From Cryomorphaceae bacterium (GTDB taxonomy: Bacteria; Bacteroidota; Bacteroidia; Flavobacteriales_D; Crocinitomicaceae), in contig JAIXUE010000028.1 of the NCBI GenBank assembly GCA_027483605.1, forward strand, positions 1 through 46,782: a stretch of DNA of 46,782 nt, given 5' to 3'. Each line of letters starts with the position of its first letter. Within the stretch, counting starts at the first letter, position 1. The position numbers and the translations under genes are program-made. Below are positions 1-8,900 of the stretch, in pieces. The notes beneath the pieces are model-generated. The model saw only the letters and a list, made by a program, of their open reading frames with translations, did no database searches and was not told the origin of the DNA.

Positions 1-251
1 ACATCAATTTCAGCATCGCTCCCAACCCATCTAACGGCGCTTTCATTTTAACGCACAACAACAAAACACAAGCGCAAGGATGCTCCTTTGAAATCTATGA
101 TTTGAGTGGACGAAAAGTCGTTGCGGGCGAAGTAAATAATAGTGAATTGGAAACGTCAATAACACTGCCCGAAGTGAGAGCCGCCGTTTATATCTTACGC
201 GTTGTCAAGAATAATGAAGTATTGACCAATTTCAAGTTGGTGAAATACTAG
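1..251 (+). CDS. C-terminal fragment of a T9SS type A cargo protein (5' end outside window)
   Basis: The open frame enters the window in frame 3 and ends with TAG at 249-251. The 82 visible residues begin INFSIAPNPSNGAFIL and end VLTNFKLVKY. They have the PNPSNG start, a YDLSGRKV strand and a final basic beta strand, which is the type A sorting domain (Por_Secre_tail). In this family the domain directs export through the type IX system, is cleaved, and leaves the cargo on the cell surface or in the medium. The rest of the protein lies upstream, so its function is unknown. Its stop codon overlaps the stop of the convergent meaB gene inside the tetranucleotide CTAG. Confidence 0.85.
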   Translation, partial: INFSIAPNPSNGAFILTHNNKTQAQGCSFEIYDLSGRKVVAGEVNNSELETSITLPEVRAAVYILRVVKNNEVLTNFKLVKY

Positions 252-1276
252 TATTTTTGGAGGATTGCGCTGATGGCCTCATAGGCGAGCAATTCGCCTC
301 GAGCAATTGCCTCTTTGAGCTGAATAAATGCTGATTTTTTATTCGAATCCGCAAAGAATTGTTGTTGCAATACATCGCTGAGTAATTGCTCAAATAAATG
401 CAATTCTTGCTCTTTTCTTTTTTGCTGTAGCGCGCCGTTGAATTGCATGTGTACAAAAAAGGCCTCTATTTGAGACCAAAGTTCAGTGAGGCCTAAGCCT
501 GTAAGGCCAGAAGTGCAGAGTACGCGGGGTTGCCATTGGTCTGGTCTTTGGCTAAAAACATGGAGTGCGCCTGCATATTCTGAGCGCGCGGCTTTGGCTG
601 CTGCTTCATTAGGACCGTCGGCTTTATTGATGATGATCGTGTCGGCGAGTTCCATGATGCCGCGCTTGATGCCTTGCAGTTCGTCTCCAGCACCTGTGAG
701 CATGAGCAGCAGAAAGAAATCGACCATGCCATACACCAATGTTTCTGATTGGCCCACACCTACGGTCTCAACCAGGATGATGTCATAGCCAGCGGCTTCG
801 CAAAGAGCAATCGCTTCGCGGGTATGCTTGGCTACGCCACCGAGCGTTCTACCTGCGGCGCTAGGGCGGATAAATACGTTCAATTCTTGGGACAAGCGCT
901 CCATTCTGGTTTTGTCTCCTAGAATGCTTCCTCCGGTTCTAGAGGAAGAAGGATCAATAGCTAAAACCGCCACCTTGTAACCTTTTTCTACTAATTGAAG
1001 ACCAAAATTTTCTATAAAAGTACTTTTTCCGACACCCGGCACACCCGTAATACCGATGCGCTTGGCAACTTGGGTTGGCGCTGGTAAATTGCGCAATAAT
1101 TGTTGTGCGATTTCTTGGTCGGCAGGGTTGCTGCTCTCAATGAGGGTGATGGCTTGGCCAAGGGCAGCGCGCGAGCCACTGACAAGACCTGAAAGCAAGT
1201 TGCTTTCATTGCGCTGTGCACGCTGGTTTTTGCGCGCTTCTAGCCAGCGGTCTATATGTTCTTGATCAGGCTTCAA
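248..1276 (-). CDS. meaB: MeaB/ArgK-family G3E GTPase, methylmalonyl-CoA mutase chaperone
   Basis: A 342-residue P-loop GTPase. The Walker A motif GVPGVGKST is at residues 78-86, followed by DPSSSRTGGSILGDKTRME, the switch region ETVGVGQSE and the guanine-specificity motif NKAD. This is the signature of MeaB, which guards and reloads the adenosylcobalamin cofactor of methylmalonyl-CoA mutase. The mutase genes are not in the window, so the pairing is family knowledge. The only usable start is TTG at 1274-1276: an in-frame TAG lies a few codons upstream and there is no ATG before the GTPase core. The start overlaps the end of elbB by 11 bp, which suggests translational coupling as last gene of a four-gene operon. 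Confidence 0.9.
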   Translation of the reverse strand: MKPDQEHIDRWLEARKNQRAQRNESNLLSGLVSGSRAALGQAITLIESSNPADQEIAQQLLRNLPAPTQVAKRIGITGVPGVGKSTFIENFGLQLVEKGYKVAVLAIDPSSSRTGGSILGDKTRMERLSQELNVFIRPSAAGRTLGGVAKHTREAIALCEAAGYDIILVETVGVGQSETLVYGMVDFFLLLMLTGAGDELQGIKRGIMELADTIIINKADGPNEAAAKAARSEYAGALHVFSQRPDQWQPRVLCTSGLTGLGLTELWSQIEAFFVHMQFNGALQQKRKEQELHLFEQLLSDVLQQQFFADSNKKSAFIQLKEAIARGELLAYEAISAILQKY

Positions 1277-1952
1277 GGAGATTTTGGAGTGCGGCTAAGG
1301 CCTGGCGAATATTTTGCTGTAGGGCTGGCAAACTTGCCTCTAACATATAACAAGGTGCTGTGATGATGCGGTTGGCCTCATCGATGCAGATTTCTTGAAT
1401 GTTGCAGTCTTGTGTATGAGCGCCTTTTGTCTGCAAGCCCGACTGAAAATCGGCAATGCTATATGGCGAAGGTGCAGAAGTACTACCTATTGTGAGTTGC
1501 TGACCAATGGCCATGTCTTCAAAAGCCAATGCGAGCAAAACAGGGCTCACGCACAAAGCAACAATGGGCTTGCCAACGTTATACATATTGACGAGCAGGA
1601 GCTTGACATCTGGTCTGATCTGCGCAGCGGGACCATCAAAAGCCCAACTTGAAAAATTCTTGGCACTTCCGAAGCCACCTGGAATCACGAGTGCATCGAG
1701 ATCTGCAGGTACTACTGTGCGGATTTCACGAATATTTCCTCTGGCAATGCGTGCGGCTTCTTGGAGCATATTACGGGTTTGATCTTGCGCTTCACCATTC
1801 AGGTGATTGACTACATGATGCTGGGGTGCATCTATGCCAATACAAACCGCCTCGTAGCCTAAATTTTCGATTTCGAGCAGTGTGAGCACAGACTCGTGGA
1901 TTTCTGCACCGTCGTAGACACCTGAACCCGATAACAAAACACCTATTTTCAT
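1266..1952 (-). CDS. elbB: ElbB-like DJ-1/PfpI superfamily protein (glyoxalase-type)
   Basis: A 228-residue protein starting MKIGVLLSGSGVYDGAEIHE, the characteristic start of the ElbB (isoprenoid biosynthesis protein/sigma cross-reacting protein 27A) group in the DJ-1/PfpI superfamily. VIPGGFGSAKNFSSWA lies around residues 89-104. The nucleophile-elbow cysteine is C134 in VALCVSPVLL. Length matches the family (about 220). E. coli ElbB has been associated with glyoxalase activity and isoprenoid production, but its physiological role is poorly fixed. It sits 3 bp downstream of bshA and overlaps meaB by 11 bp. A thiol-dependent aldehyde-detoxifying enzyme next to a bacillithiol gene is suggestive only. 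Confidence 0.85.
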   Translation of the reverse strand: MKIGVLLSGSGVYDGAEIHESVLTLLEIENLGYEAVCIGIDAPQHHVVNHLNGEAQDQTRNMLQEAARIARGNIREIRTVVPADLDALVIPGGFGSAKNFSSWAFDGPAAQIRPDVKLLLVNMYNVGKPIVALCVSPVLLALAFEDMAIGQQLTIGSTSAPSPYSIADFQSGLQTKGAHTQDCNIQEICIDEANRIITAPCYMLEASLPALQQNIRQALAALQNLLEA

Positions 1953-1955
1953 GTG

Positions 1956-3077
1956 TTATTTTTGAACTAATTTACGGTATAATTCTTCGTATTGAGGTAA
2001 GATTTGCGCTAAACTGAATTTTTCTGAAGTCTGGAGTGCACCAGTTTTCATGGTCTGTAAATTAGCCGGATCGAGGATGTCTAGCACATATTGCGCCATT
2101 TGATCGGTTTGCCCAACATCGGCAAGATAACCCGAAACACCATGGCTATTGACCTCTGGAATACCGCCAGTATTTGATGAAACAACAGGTACACCGAGCG
2201 CCATGGCCTCGAGTGCGGCCAAACCAAAACTCTCCGTTTCGGAAGGCAATAAAAAGACGTCGACGATGGATAAGACATGGACGGTATCTCTGACCTTACC
2301 CAAGAAGATGACGTCATGACACAAATGCAGTTCTCGACACAAGCGCTCACAGGCATAACGGTCCGGACCATCGCCCACTAGAATGAGTTTGCAATCTTTT
2401 TGCGCGCGCACTTTTGCAAAAATGCGAATGACATCTTCGGTGCGCTTGACCGGTCTGAAATTAGAAATATGGCAAAGGATTGCCTGCTCGTCTTTCGCAT
2501 ATTTGCTGCGAATGTAGGCGCGCTCTTCGCTGTAGGGCGGGTTTGGCGGTACAAAATTAGCAATCACCTGGATGTCTTTACTGACTTTGAAATGGGCGAG
2601 TGTATCTCGTTTAAGGCTCTCCGAAACAGTTGTAACTGCATCGGAATGATTGATACAAAAGGTGATAACGGGTTCAAATGAGGGGTCTTTGCCTACAAGG
2701 GTGATGTCGGTACCGTGAAGTGTCGTGACATAAGGAATGTAGATACCTTCAGCCTTTAAGATTTGCTGTGCCATAAAAGCCGCTGAAGCGTGCGGAATAG
2801 CATAGTGCACATGCAGGATATCCAACTTTTCGTATTTCACGACGTCAACCATTTTACTGGCGAGCTGTGTTTCATAGGGTTGAAAATCAAATAGTGGATA
2901 ATCAGTAATGGATACCTCGTGGTAAAAAATATTTTCTCGGAAAGAACCCAGGCGGACAGGTTGGGAATACGTAATGAAATGAACTTGGTGGCCTTTCGCA
3001 GCCAGCGCTTTGCCGAGTTCTGTGGCAACCACACCACTTCCGCCAAATGTAGGATAAAGGACGATGCCTATTTTCAT
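1956..3077 (-). CDS. bshA: N-acetyl-alpha-D-glucosaminyl L-malate synthase BshA (bacillithiol synthesis)
   Basis: A 373-residue GT-B glycosyltransferase (family 4). It has the near-diagnostic N-terminus MKIGIVLYPTFGGSGVVATE (GGSG at 12-15), a central LHVHYAIPHA segment and a C-terminal donor-binding block PSETESFGLAALEAMALG. BshA transfers GlcNAc from UDP-GlcNAc to L-malate, the first step of bacillithiol synthesis. This thiol replaces glutathione in Firmicutes and many Bacteroidota. bshB and bshC are not in this window. The start overlaps the end of the upstream barrel gene by 4 bp (ATGA), so the two are likely translated together. The call is firm because the N-terminal signature separates BshA from generic family 4 transferases. 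Confidence 0.9.
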   Translation of the reverse strand: MKIGIVLYPTFGGSGVVATELGKALAAKGHQVHFITYSQPVRLGSFRENIFYHEVSITDYPLFDFQPYETQLASKMVDVVKYEKLDILHVHYAIPHASAAFMAQQILKAEGIYIPYVTTLHGTDITLVGKDPSFEPVITFCINHSDAVTTVSESLKRDTLAHFKVSKDIQVIANFVPPNPPYSEERAYIRSKYAKDEQAILCHISNFRPVKRTEDVIRIFAKVRAQKDCKLILVGDGPDRYACERLCRELHLCHDVIFLGKVRDTVHVLSIVDVFLLPSETESFGLAALEAMALGVPVVSSNTGGIPEVNSHGVSGYLADVGQTDQMAQYVLDILDPANLQTMKTGALQTSEKFSLAQILPQYEELYRKLVQK

Positions 3078-3649
3078 TCTTGTTGGTCTATAGGGATAAA
3101 AAATGTCAGGCGATAGATGATGGGTAAAATGCGTACGACCTGCCCGAACTCATTTTTAATTTTGAATGTATAACTACTGCGAAATGGGCTATTTGGCGCG
3201 TTAATCACGTCGTAAAACAAAGCAGCATTGAGTCTGACTTTGTCGGTGAGCTTGAGGTAAAAACCGCCCCCAACCAGGAGCGTAGGAGACCAAGGCTTCA
3301 CTACCTCTAGCGGATTGACAAAACTAAACGGACTTCTTAAGTATTGAAATTCTACACCACCAAAAACTAAATCTTGGTAGCGGTAATGTGCAAAAATGCC
3401 ACCACCCCAGGTCGTCATGTTGCTTTGAATCCCTAGGTCATTAGACCAATTGCGTTGAATCCGCAAGGAGGGGCCAACCAATAGGTTTTCCGAAAGACGC
3501 GCAGCATATTTGAGCTCTCCGCCTACGGCGCCACCTAAATTCGAAAACCCTACATAAGGTTCTAAACCAAGCTCAGCGCCCATGTATTGAAGCTGCGCAA
3601 AGGTATTTGCAGAAAAAGCTAAGGCGATTGAAAATATCCAGTTTTTCAT
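3074..3649 (-). CDS. Small outer-membrane beta-barrel protein, unknown function
   Basis: A 191-residue protein with a Sec signal peptide (MKNWIFSIALAFSANTFAQ, cleavage after the AQ region). It continues as alternating aromatic/glycine strands such as GGAVGGELKYAARL, GGGIFAHYRYQDLVFGG and LVGGGFYLKLTDKVRL, ending in an aromatic-rich strand (IYRLTFFIPI). This is the pattern of an 8-stranded outer-membrane barrel. It is too short for PorP/SprF (about 300 residues), and I recognise no specific family. It is the first gene of the operon with bshA, elbB and meaB, overlapping bshA by 4 bp. The sequence does not explain why a barrel protein is coupled to bacillithiol synthesis. Confidence 0.7.
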   Translation of the reverse strand: MKNWIFSIALAFSANTFAQLQYMGAELGLEPYVGFSNLGGAVGGELKYAARLSENLLVGPSLRIQRNWSNDLGIQSNMTTWGGGIFAHYRYQDLVFGGVEFQYLRSPFSFVNPLEVVKPWSPTLLVGGGFYLKLTDKVRLNAALFYDVINAPNSPFRSSYTFKIKNEFGQVVRILPIIYRLTFFIPIDQQE

Positions 3650-3663
3650 TTTGATCGTTTGTA

Positions 3664-3671
3664 CAAAGATA
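3664..3671 (-). promoter_or_regulatory. Candidate -7 element for the barrel-bshA-elbB-meaB operon
   Basis: On the minus strand this reads TATCTTTG, an exact match to the Bacteroidota -7 consensus TAnnTTTG, 15 bp from the start codon at 3649. No good TTTG lies 19 bp upstream, so only half of the promoter is visible. It is one arm of a 10-bp inverted repeat shared with the folD promoter. Confidence 0.45.
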
Positions 3672-3676
3672 CAGGA

Positions 3677-3707
3677 TTTGCAGCCACCGTGCTTCTTTGT
3701 ATCTTTG
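3677..3707 (+). promoter_or_regulatory. Promoter of folD (TTTG-N19-TATCTTTG)
   Basis: TTTG at 3677-3680, exactly 19 bp, then TATCTTTG at 3700-3707. This matches the Bacteroidota primary-sigma consensus TTTG-N19-TAnnTTTG in every fixed position. The expected transcription start is a few bases downstream, giving a leader of under 10 nt before the ATG at 3721. This supports choosing 3721 over the upstream in-frame start at 3697, which lies inside the promoter. Confidence 0.75.
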
Positions 3708-3720
3708 CAAAAAATTTAGC

Positions 3721-4599
3721 ATGAAATTATTAGACGGACGAGCCACCGCAGCTCAGATTCAAGACGAATTAAAAGCAGCAGTGCAATTGCGCAAGCAAGC
3801 TGGCCAGAAAATCCCTCATCTTGCCGCCATATTGGTTGGCAATGACGGTGGTTCCGTCTCTTATGTCACCTCTAAAGTCAAAGCTTGTGAAGCTATTGGT
3901 TTTGAAAGCACGCTCATCCGCTACGACGAAACCGTACCTGAAGACATCCTGCTTGAAAAAGTAGAAAGCCTCAACCAAGACCGCAGTATTGATGGTTTTA
4001 TCGTTCAACTGCCTTTACCCAAGCATATAGATGAACTCAAAATTACCCAAGCCATTGACCCTAAAAAAGATGTCGATGGCTTTCATCCGCGCAACATCGG
4101 CAACATGATCCTCAATTTACCTGGTTTTTTACCAGCTACGCCAGCAGGTATTTTGGAATTGATGCGCAGAAACGATATTCCTACCGAAGGTAAAAACTGT
4201 GTCATTATTGGCCGTAGCAATATTGTTGGAACACCACTTTCTATCATGTTGGGTAGAAATAGTAATCCTGGCAACTGCACTGTAACCCTTGCGCATTCCA
4301 AAACACGCAACCTCAAAGCCCTTTGCCAAGAAGCAGATATCATCATTGCTGCTATCGGACGCCCAAATTTTGTTACTGCCGATATGGTTAAAGACGGCGT
4401 CGTGATTATTGACGTTGGCACCACGCGCGTCGATGATGCCAGCCGCGAGCGCGGATGGCGACTTGTAGGCGATGTCAAATTTGATGAGGTTGCACCGAAA
4501 GCGAGTTTTATTTCTCCGGTGCCTGGCGGTGTTGGCCCTATGACCATTGCTTCCTTGATGATGAACACCCTCAAGGCCATGGAACTCAAAGGCAAGTAA
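3721..4599 (+). CDS. folD: Bifunctional methylenetetrahydrofolate dehydrogenase/methenyltetrahydrofolate cyclohydrolase
   Basis: A 292-residue FolD, which interconverts 5,10-methylene-, 5,10-methenyl- and 10-formyl-tetrahydrofolate using NADP. Visible motifs are the catalytic YxxxK (Y48 to K52), the NADP-binding [14 protein letters not shown] and the C-terminal signature [16 protein letters not shown]. Length matches the family (about 285-295). The frame is open up to 3697, but the promoter -7 element covers that start and family members begin MxLLDG, so ATG 3721 is used. The next gene follows after 2 bp, so they form one unit. Confidence 0.95.
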   Translation: MKLLDGRATAAQIQDELKAAVQLRKQAGQKIPHLAAILVGNDGGSVSYVTSKVKACEAIGFESTLIRYDETVPEDILLEKVESLNQDRSIDGFIVQLPLPKHIDELKITQAIDPKKDVDGFHPRNIGNMILNLPGFLPATPAGILELMRRNDIPTEGKNCVIIGRSNIVGTPLSIMLGRNSNPGNCTVTLAHSKTRNLKALCQEADIIIAAIGRPNFVTADMVKDGVVIIDVGTTRVDDASRERGWRLVGDVKFDEVAPKASFISPVPGGVGPMTIASLMMNTLKAMELKGK

Positions 4600-4601
4600 G
4601 C

Positions 4602-4808
4602 ATGCAAGAATTTCAGATCAACGGCCCGTATATTGAGCTCATTGGCTTGCTCAAAGCACTTGGCATAGCCGAAACCGGAGGCCACGCCAAAGCAATTGTT
4701 GATGAAGGTTACGTGCTCAGAAATGGAGCAGTAGAATTGCGCAAGCGCGCCAAACTCATCAGCGGAGACCTCATCGAAATCGACGACTTACAAATTAAGC
4801 TGCGCTAA
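4602..4808 (+). CDS. Small S4-domain RNA-binding protein (YbcJ/RlbA type)
   Basis: A 68-residue protein consisting of a single S4-like RNA-binding fold: IELIGLLKALGIAETGGHAK, then a VDEGYVLRNGAVELRKRAKL core and an IEIDDLQIKL end. This is the arrangement of the YbcJ/YaaA-like stand-alone S4 proteins, thought to bind structured RNA. No catalytic domain is attached. It begins 2 bp after folD and must be co-transcribed with it. It converges on the M42 peptidase gene, leaving 36 bp with no clear terminator. Confidence 0.8.
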   Translation: MQEFQINGPYIELIGLLKALGIAETGGHAKAIVDEGYVLRNGAVELRKRAKLISGDLIEIDDLQIKLR

Positions 4809-4844
4809 AGACAGTTTATTTTTCTTTCAAGAAGAAGGCTGTTC

Positions 4845-5924
4845 CTATTTCAGGGCTCTGAAATCTTGACCATTTTCTAGGCGCAAAAGCGCTGCGTAAA
4901 TCAGGCGAATACAATTTTCTACATCTTCTTTTTGCACCATTTCTACTGTGGTGTGCATGTAACGCAAAGGCAAAGAAATAAGCGCAGAAGTGACGCCCTC
5001 ATTTGAATAGGCAAAAGCATCGGTATCGGTACCTGTAGAACGCGATACAGCAGCACGCTGGAAGGGAATTTTTTCTGCTGTAGCTGCGTCAATAATGAAA
5101 CGCAATAAGTTATTTTGAACAGCTGGCCCATAAGTGAGTACAGGGCCTTTGCCACTTTGTTGGTCTCCATTTTCAATTTTGTCGACCATTGGTGTGGCGG
5201 TGTCATGGCATACGTCGGTAACGATGGCAACATCTGGCTTGATGCGATGGGCCATCATTTCGGCACCGCGCAAGCCAATTTCTTCTTGAACTGAATTCAC
5301 AATATACAAACTGAAAGGCAACTTCTTTTTCTGCTCGTGCAATAAGCGCGCTACTTCGGCAATCATGAAGCCACCCACCCTGTTGTCGAGTGCACGCCCC
5401 ACATATTTGTTTTGATTGAGCACCATGAATTCATCTTCAAAAGTAGCCACGCAACCAACGTGTACGCCCAAGGCCTCCACTTCTTCTTTGGTCGCACAAC
5501 CGCAATCAAGAAAAATATTTTTCATGCTAGGTGTTTCTTCCTTTTGCTGACGCATGTGGATAGCAGGCCAACCAAAAACGGCCTTGACAAGCCCTTTATC
5601 TGTATGGATATTGACGCGCTTGGAAGGTGCAATCATGTGATCTGAGCCCCCGTTGCGACGCAAATAAATGAAACCGTCTTTGGTGATGTAATGCACAAAC
5701 CAAGAAATTTCATCGGCATGCGCTTCGATCACAACTTTGTAAGACTGCCCCGGATTGACCACTGCGGCCACTGATCCATAAGCGTCTGTGAAATATTCGT
5801 CCGTGTAAGGCTTAATGTAATCTAGCCACATTTGCTGACCAGAGGTCTCAAAACCTGTGGGGCTCGCATTATTGAGATAACTTTCTAAGAATTTTTCAGA
5901 TTTGGACGTGATGATTTTTTTCAT
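4845..5924 (-). CDS. M42-family metallo-aminopeptidase (FrvX/glutamyl aminopeptidase type)
   Basis: A 359-residue cytosolic aminopeptidase of clan MH, family M42. The dinuclear metal site is readable: H69 and D71 in EAHADEISW, bridging D180 in ALDNRVGG, catalytic E214 and ligand E215 in SVQEEIGLRGA, D237 in VTDVCHD and H324 in RYMHTTVEM. Members form tetrahedral dodecamers that trim peptides. No signal peptide is present. The gene begins 3 bp after the stop of the giant type B adhesin gene and is probably co-transcribed with it, though a functional link is not obvious. Substrate preference cannot be read from sequence. Confidence 0.9.
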   Translation of the reverse strand: MKKIITSKSEKFLESYLNNASPTGFETSGQQMWLDYIKPYTDEYFTDAYGSVAAVVNPGQSYKVVIEAHADEISWFVHYITKDGFIYLRRNGGSDHMIAPSKRVNIHTDKGLVKAVFGWPAIHMRQQKEETPSMKNIFLDCGCATKEEVEALGVHVGCVATFEDEFMVLNQNKYVGRALDNRVGGFMIAEVARLLHEQKKKLPFSLYIVNSVQEEIGLRGAEMMAHRIKPDVAIVTDVCHDTATPMVDKIENGDQQSGKGPVLTYGPAVQNNLLRFIIDAATAEKIPFQRAAVSRSTGTDTDAFAYSNEGVTSALISLPLRYMHTTVEMVQKEDVENCIRLIYAALLRLENGQDFRALK

Positions 5925-5927
5925 GAT

Positions 5928-8900
5928 TTAACGAATGAGTGTGACATTTCCTTTGATGAGGTTCTCCAAACCACCAACACAGGTAGCTTGTAAATAGTAG
6001 TCGTAGACATCGGGGTCGAGTAGCTTGCCTCTAAAAGTACCGTCCCAACCTTCAGTGAGAGTGGTGGTTTCCCAAACGAGCTCGCCCCAGCGGTCGTAGA
6101 CGCGAAATACAAAGCTTTCGATAAACGGACCCCGGACATATAATTTGTCGTTTTGGCCATCTTTATTCGGTGAAAACGCATTGGGAATATAGACAAATGG
6201 CGCACCACAAATACTGTCAAAAACTTTGATCAGAACGGTATCTGAACCACTGCACAAACCGTCAGATACAGTAAGGGTATATGTAGTAGTTTGCTCGATT
6301 GTAGCTTGCGGATTGGCAATACTTGGATTGGATAAGCCCAGGGTTGGCGTCCAATTGTAAGTAAAGTTCCCTAAAGGCATAGCCGAAAGTTGAGCACTCG
6401 CATTTGGTAAAATAATGGTAGGATCGGCACTAGCAACTACCGCCAATGGATTGAGCGGCGAAACACTCACAAAAATGGAATCTTGCAGCAAGCAATTTTG
6501 AGCTGTGAGCACCTCTACATAAATATATTGACTTGTAGCAATCGAGGCTGTGGCCGTGGCTAAGTTGGTCGGGCCTGTGATAGACGCTGCAGGGCTCCAC
6601 TCAATGGTTTGGGCAGTGGCGCCCCCAGAAAGCTGTAGGTTAAATGGCGCTTGCGCGCAAACGAGATTGGGCCCATTGAGTGCAAAAGCGTCTGTGGCTA
6701 TTGTCAATTGAACGCTATCCGCTGCGCTACAATACGCATTGGATATTTGAATGTAATACCACGCATTTTGCGGGTCAATTAAAGAAAGATTGGCTTGACC
6801 GGAAGGATTCAGGGTGTCAAGAAACTGGGGCGTACTCGACCAAATAACCGATGTGGGCGCACCCACAATGGTTGGGGAAAGCAAAGTATCTGTGGAGCTG
6901 CACAAAAAGACAGCTGCCGGGGCTGTTACAGAAAGCGTTGGCCCTACGGTAATTTGCAAGCTCTGTTGGTCAGTACCTTGACAGATAGAATCTACTACAG
7001 TTAAACTGATGGTATACGTGCCGGGTTGACTATAAACAATGGTAGGCTCAAAGGTCGTGCTATCAAATTGACCATTCCCGAAGTCCCAGAGAAATGAGCT
7101 TGTCAGGGTAGAGGTATTGTTCAACACCAAAGAAAGTGGCGCGCAACCAATCGAATCTGAAACTTGAAAACTCGCATTAAGCGGCACATCGAAAGCAATG
7201 AATACCGAATCGAGTGCACTACAGAATCCGTTACTCGCCTGACAAAAATACCACCCGCCTTGGGTCACGACAATACTGGAATCTTGGGGTGAATTGAGCG
7301 GGTTAGCTAAGTCATTTTGAAGTGACCAAACGAATTGATTTGCGGTTCCTTGTGTATTTGCAATTAAAGTAAAAGGCAAATTACTGCAGAGATTGATAGT
7401 GTCGTTGAGATTGAGTAGAATAGAATCGAGTACCACAATTTGAATTTGGGCAGTATCGGTGATCAAGCACACGCTGTCGGTTACATACAAAAAAACTTCG
7501 TAAGTGCCCGGTGCTGTGTAGCTTACACTCGGATTGAAAACAACACTGGTGGTGTCGCCATTACCGAAATCCCAGAGGTAAGAATCCCATTGTGCTGAGG
7601 TATTTTGAAAATTGACACTGAGGTCTTCGCAACCTTGCACATTTGAACTGGTGAATTCTGCAGTTGGAATAAGCTGAAAATCAAACTTAAAGACCAAGTT
7701 ATTGCAATTGCTGCTGTTATTGGTATTTGACCAAACGCCCTGCGAGGTCGGAAAGTCAGAATGCCCGCCACAACCACCGCAAACAGACTGGTATACGACA
7801 CCATTTTTATCGAAACGAGAGGTGCCGCCGTCTACATGCTCTTGTGCTATGGCACCCCCTAAATAGGATCCGTAAAGCAAACCATTGAAGTTGTTTTGCA
7901 GTACCATCAAATAAAAATCAAAACCGGTTGTAGTAGACTGAAAGGCATTGGCTGACAATGGCATGCCGCTCAAGGGAGCGGATTGTAAAATATTGGCTCC
8001 CCATCCAGAAATATATACATTGCCACAGATATCTACCAAGAAGGCCGCGGGTGAAATATTGATTTGGTTCGTGCCGTTTCCGATGACCGTAGATGCCAAG
8101 TTGACTGTTAGGGAATTATTGAGCTTGAGCACAAACTGACTGCTGCCGGGGTTACTGTATGGTGCGTTGTTGACCACAAACCCTCCGCCTACTGCCTGGC
8201 CCAACAAGAAAATTTGGTTATTGCGGTCCACCTCGACAAAAAAGACTTGATCGTAACTGGGGGTGCCCACGTAACTTGCCTTTTGAATGGCGGTGCCACT
8301 CGCATTCAACTTGACAACAAAACCGTCGGTCTTGCCACCGTTGTAGCTACTTTGGTAGGCACCGGTGGTGCCGCTGAGGTTATTGGAACCTGTTCCGCCA
8401 GCAAATACGATGGCACCAAGCGTGTCGGTCTTGACTGAATAGGCTGCGTCGTCTTTATTTCCGCCGTAAAAAGAAGAGAATTGCAAGGCATTAAAGGTGG
8501 GGCTAAGTCGGAAAATAACGGCGTCTTGACCCACTGATTTATTCGCCTGAAAAGGTGCTTGTGTCGGGAAGTTAACAGAGCGCGAACAACTCGCTACCAA
8601 GACCGAACCATTTTGATCAATGTAGATTTCGCCTCTAAATTGATCTCCGTAATTAGTTGTTAGAGAGTCGTAAGCAGCTACGTTATTATATGGCAAACCC
8701 AAGCTTCTGTAATTGACACCATCATTGGCATTCCCTCCAACATAGGTAGAAGCCAACAAATTTTGTCCAGTTGCACTCATTTTTGATACAAATAAGTCCG
8801 TTCCTTGTGTGCCAAAATATACACCATTGAAATAAAAATTAGCGTTTGGAGTTCCGCCCGCATGTGTCGGTTGAACAGCCCCTGTGGTTACAGGAAAATC

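Noticed and set aside
3074-3649. PorP/SprF T9SS component
   Set aside because: At 191 residues it is far shorter than PorP/SprF and lacks its recognisable N-terminal sequence.
4083-4685. 200-residue minus-strand frame opposite folD
   Set aside because: It is antisense to conserved FolD motifs and has no recognised features.
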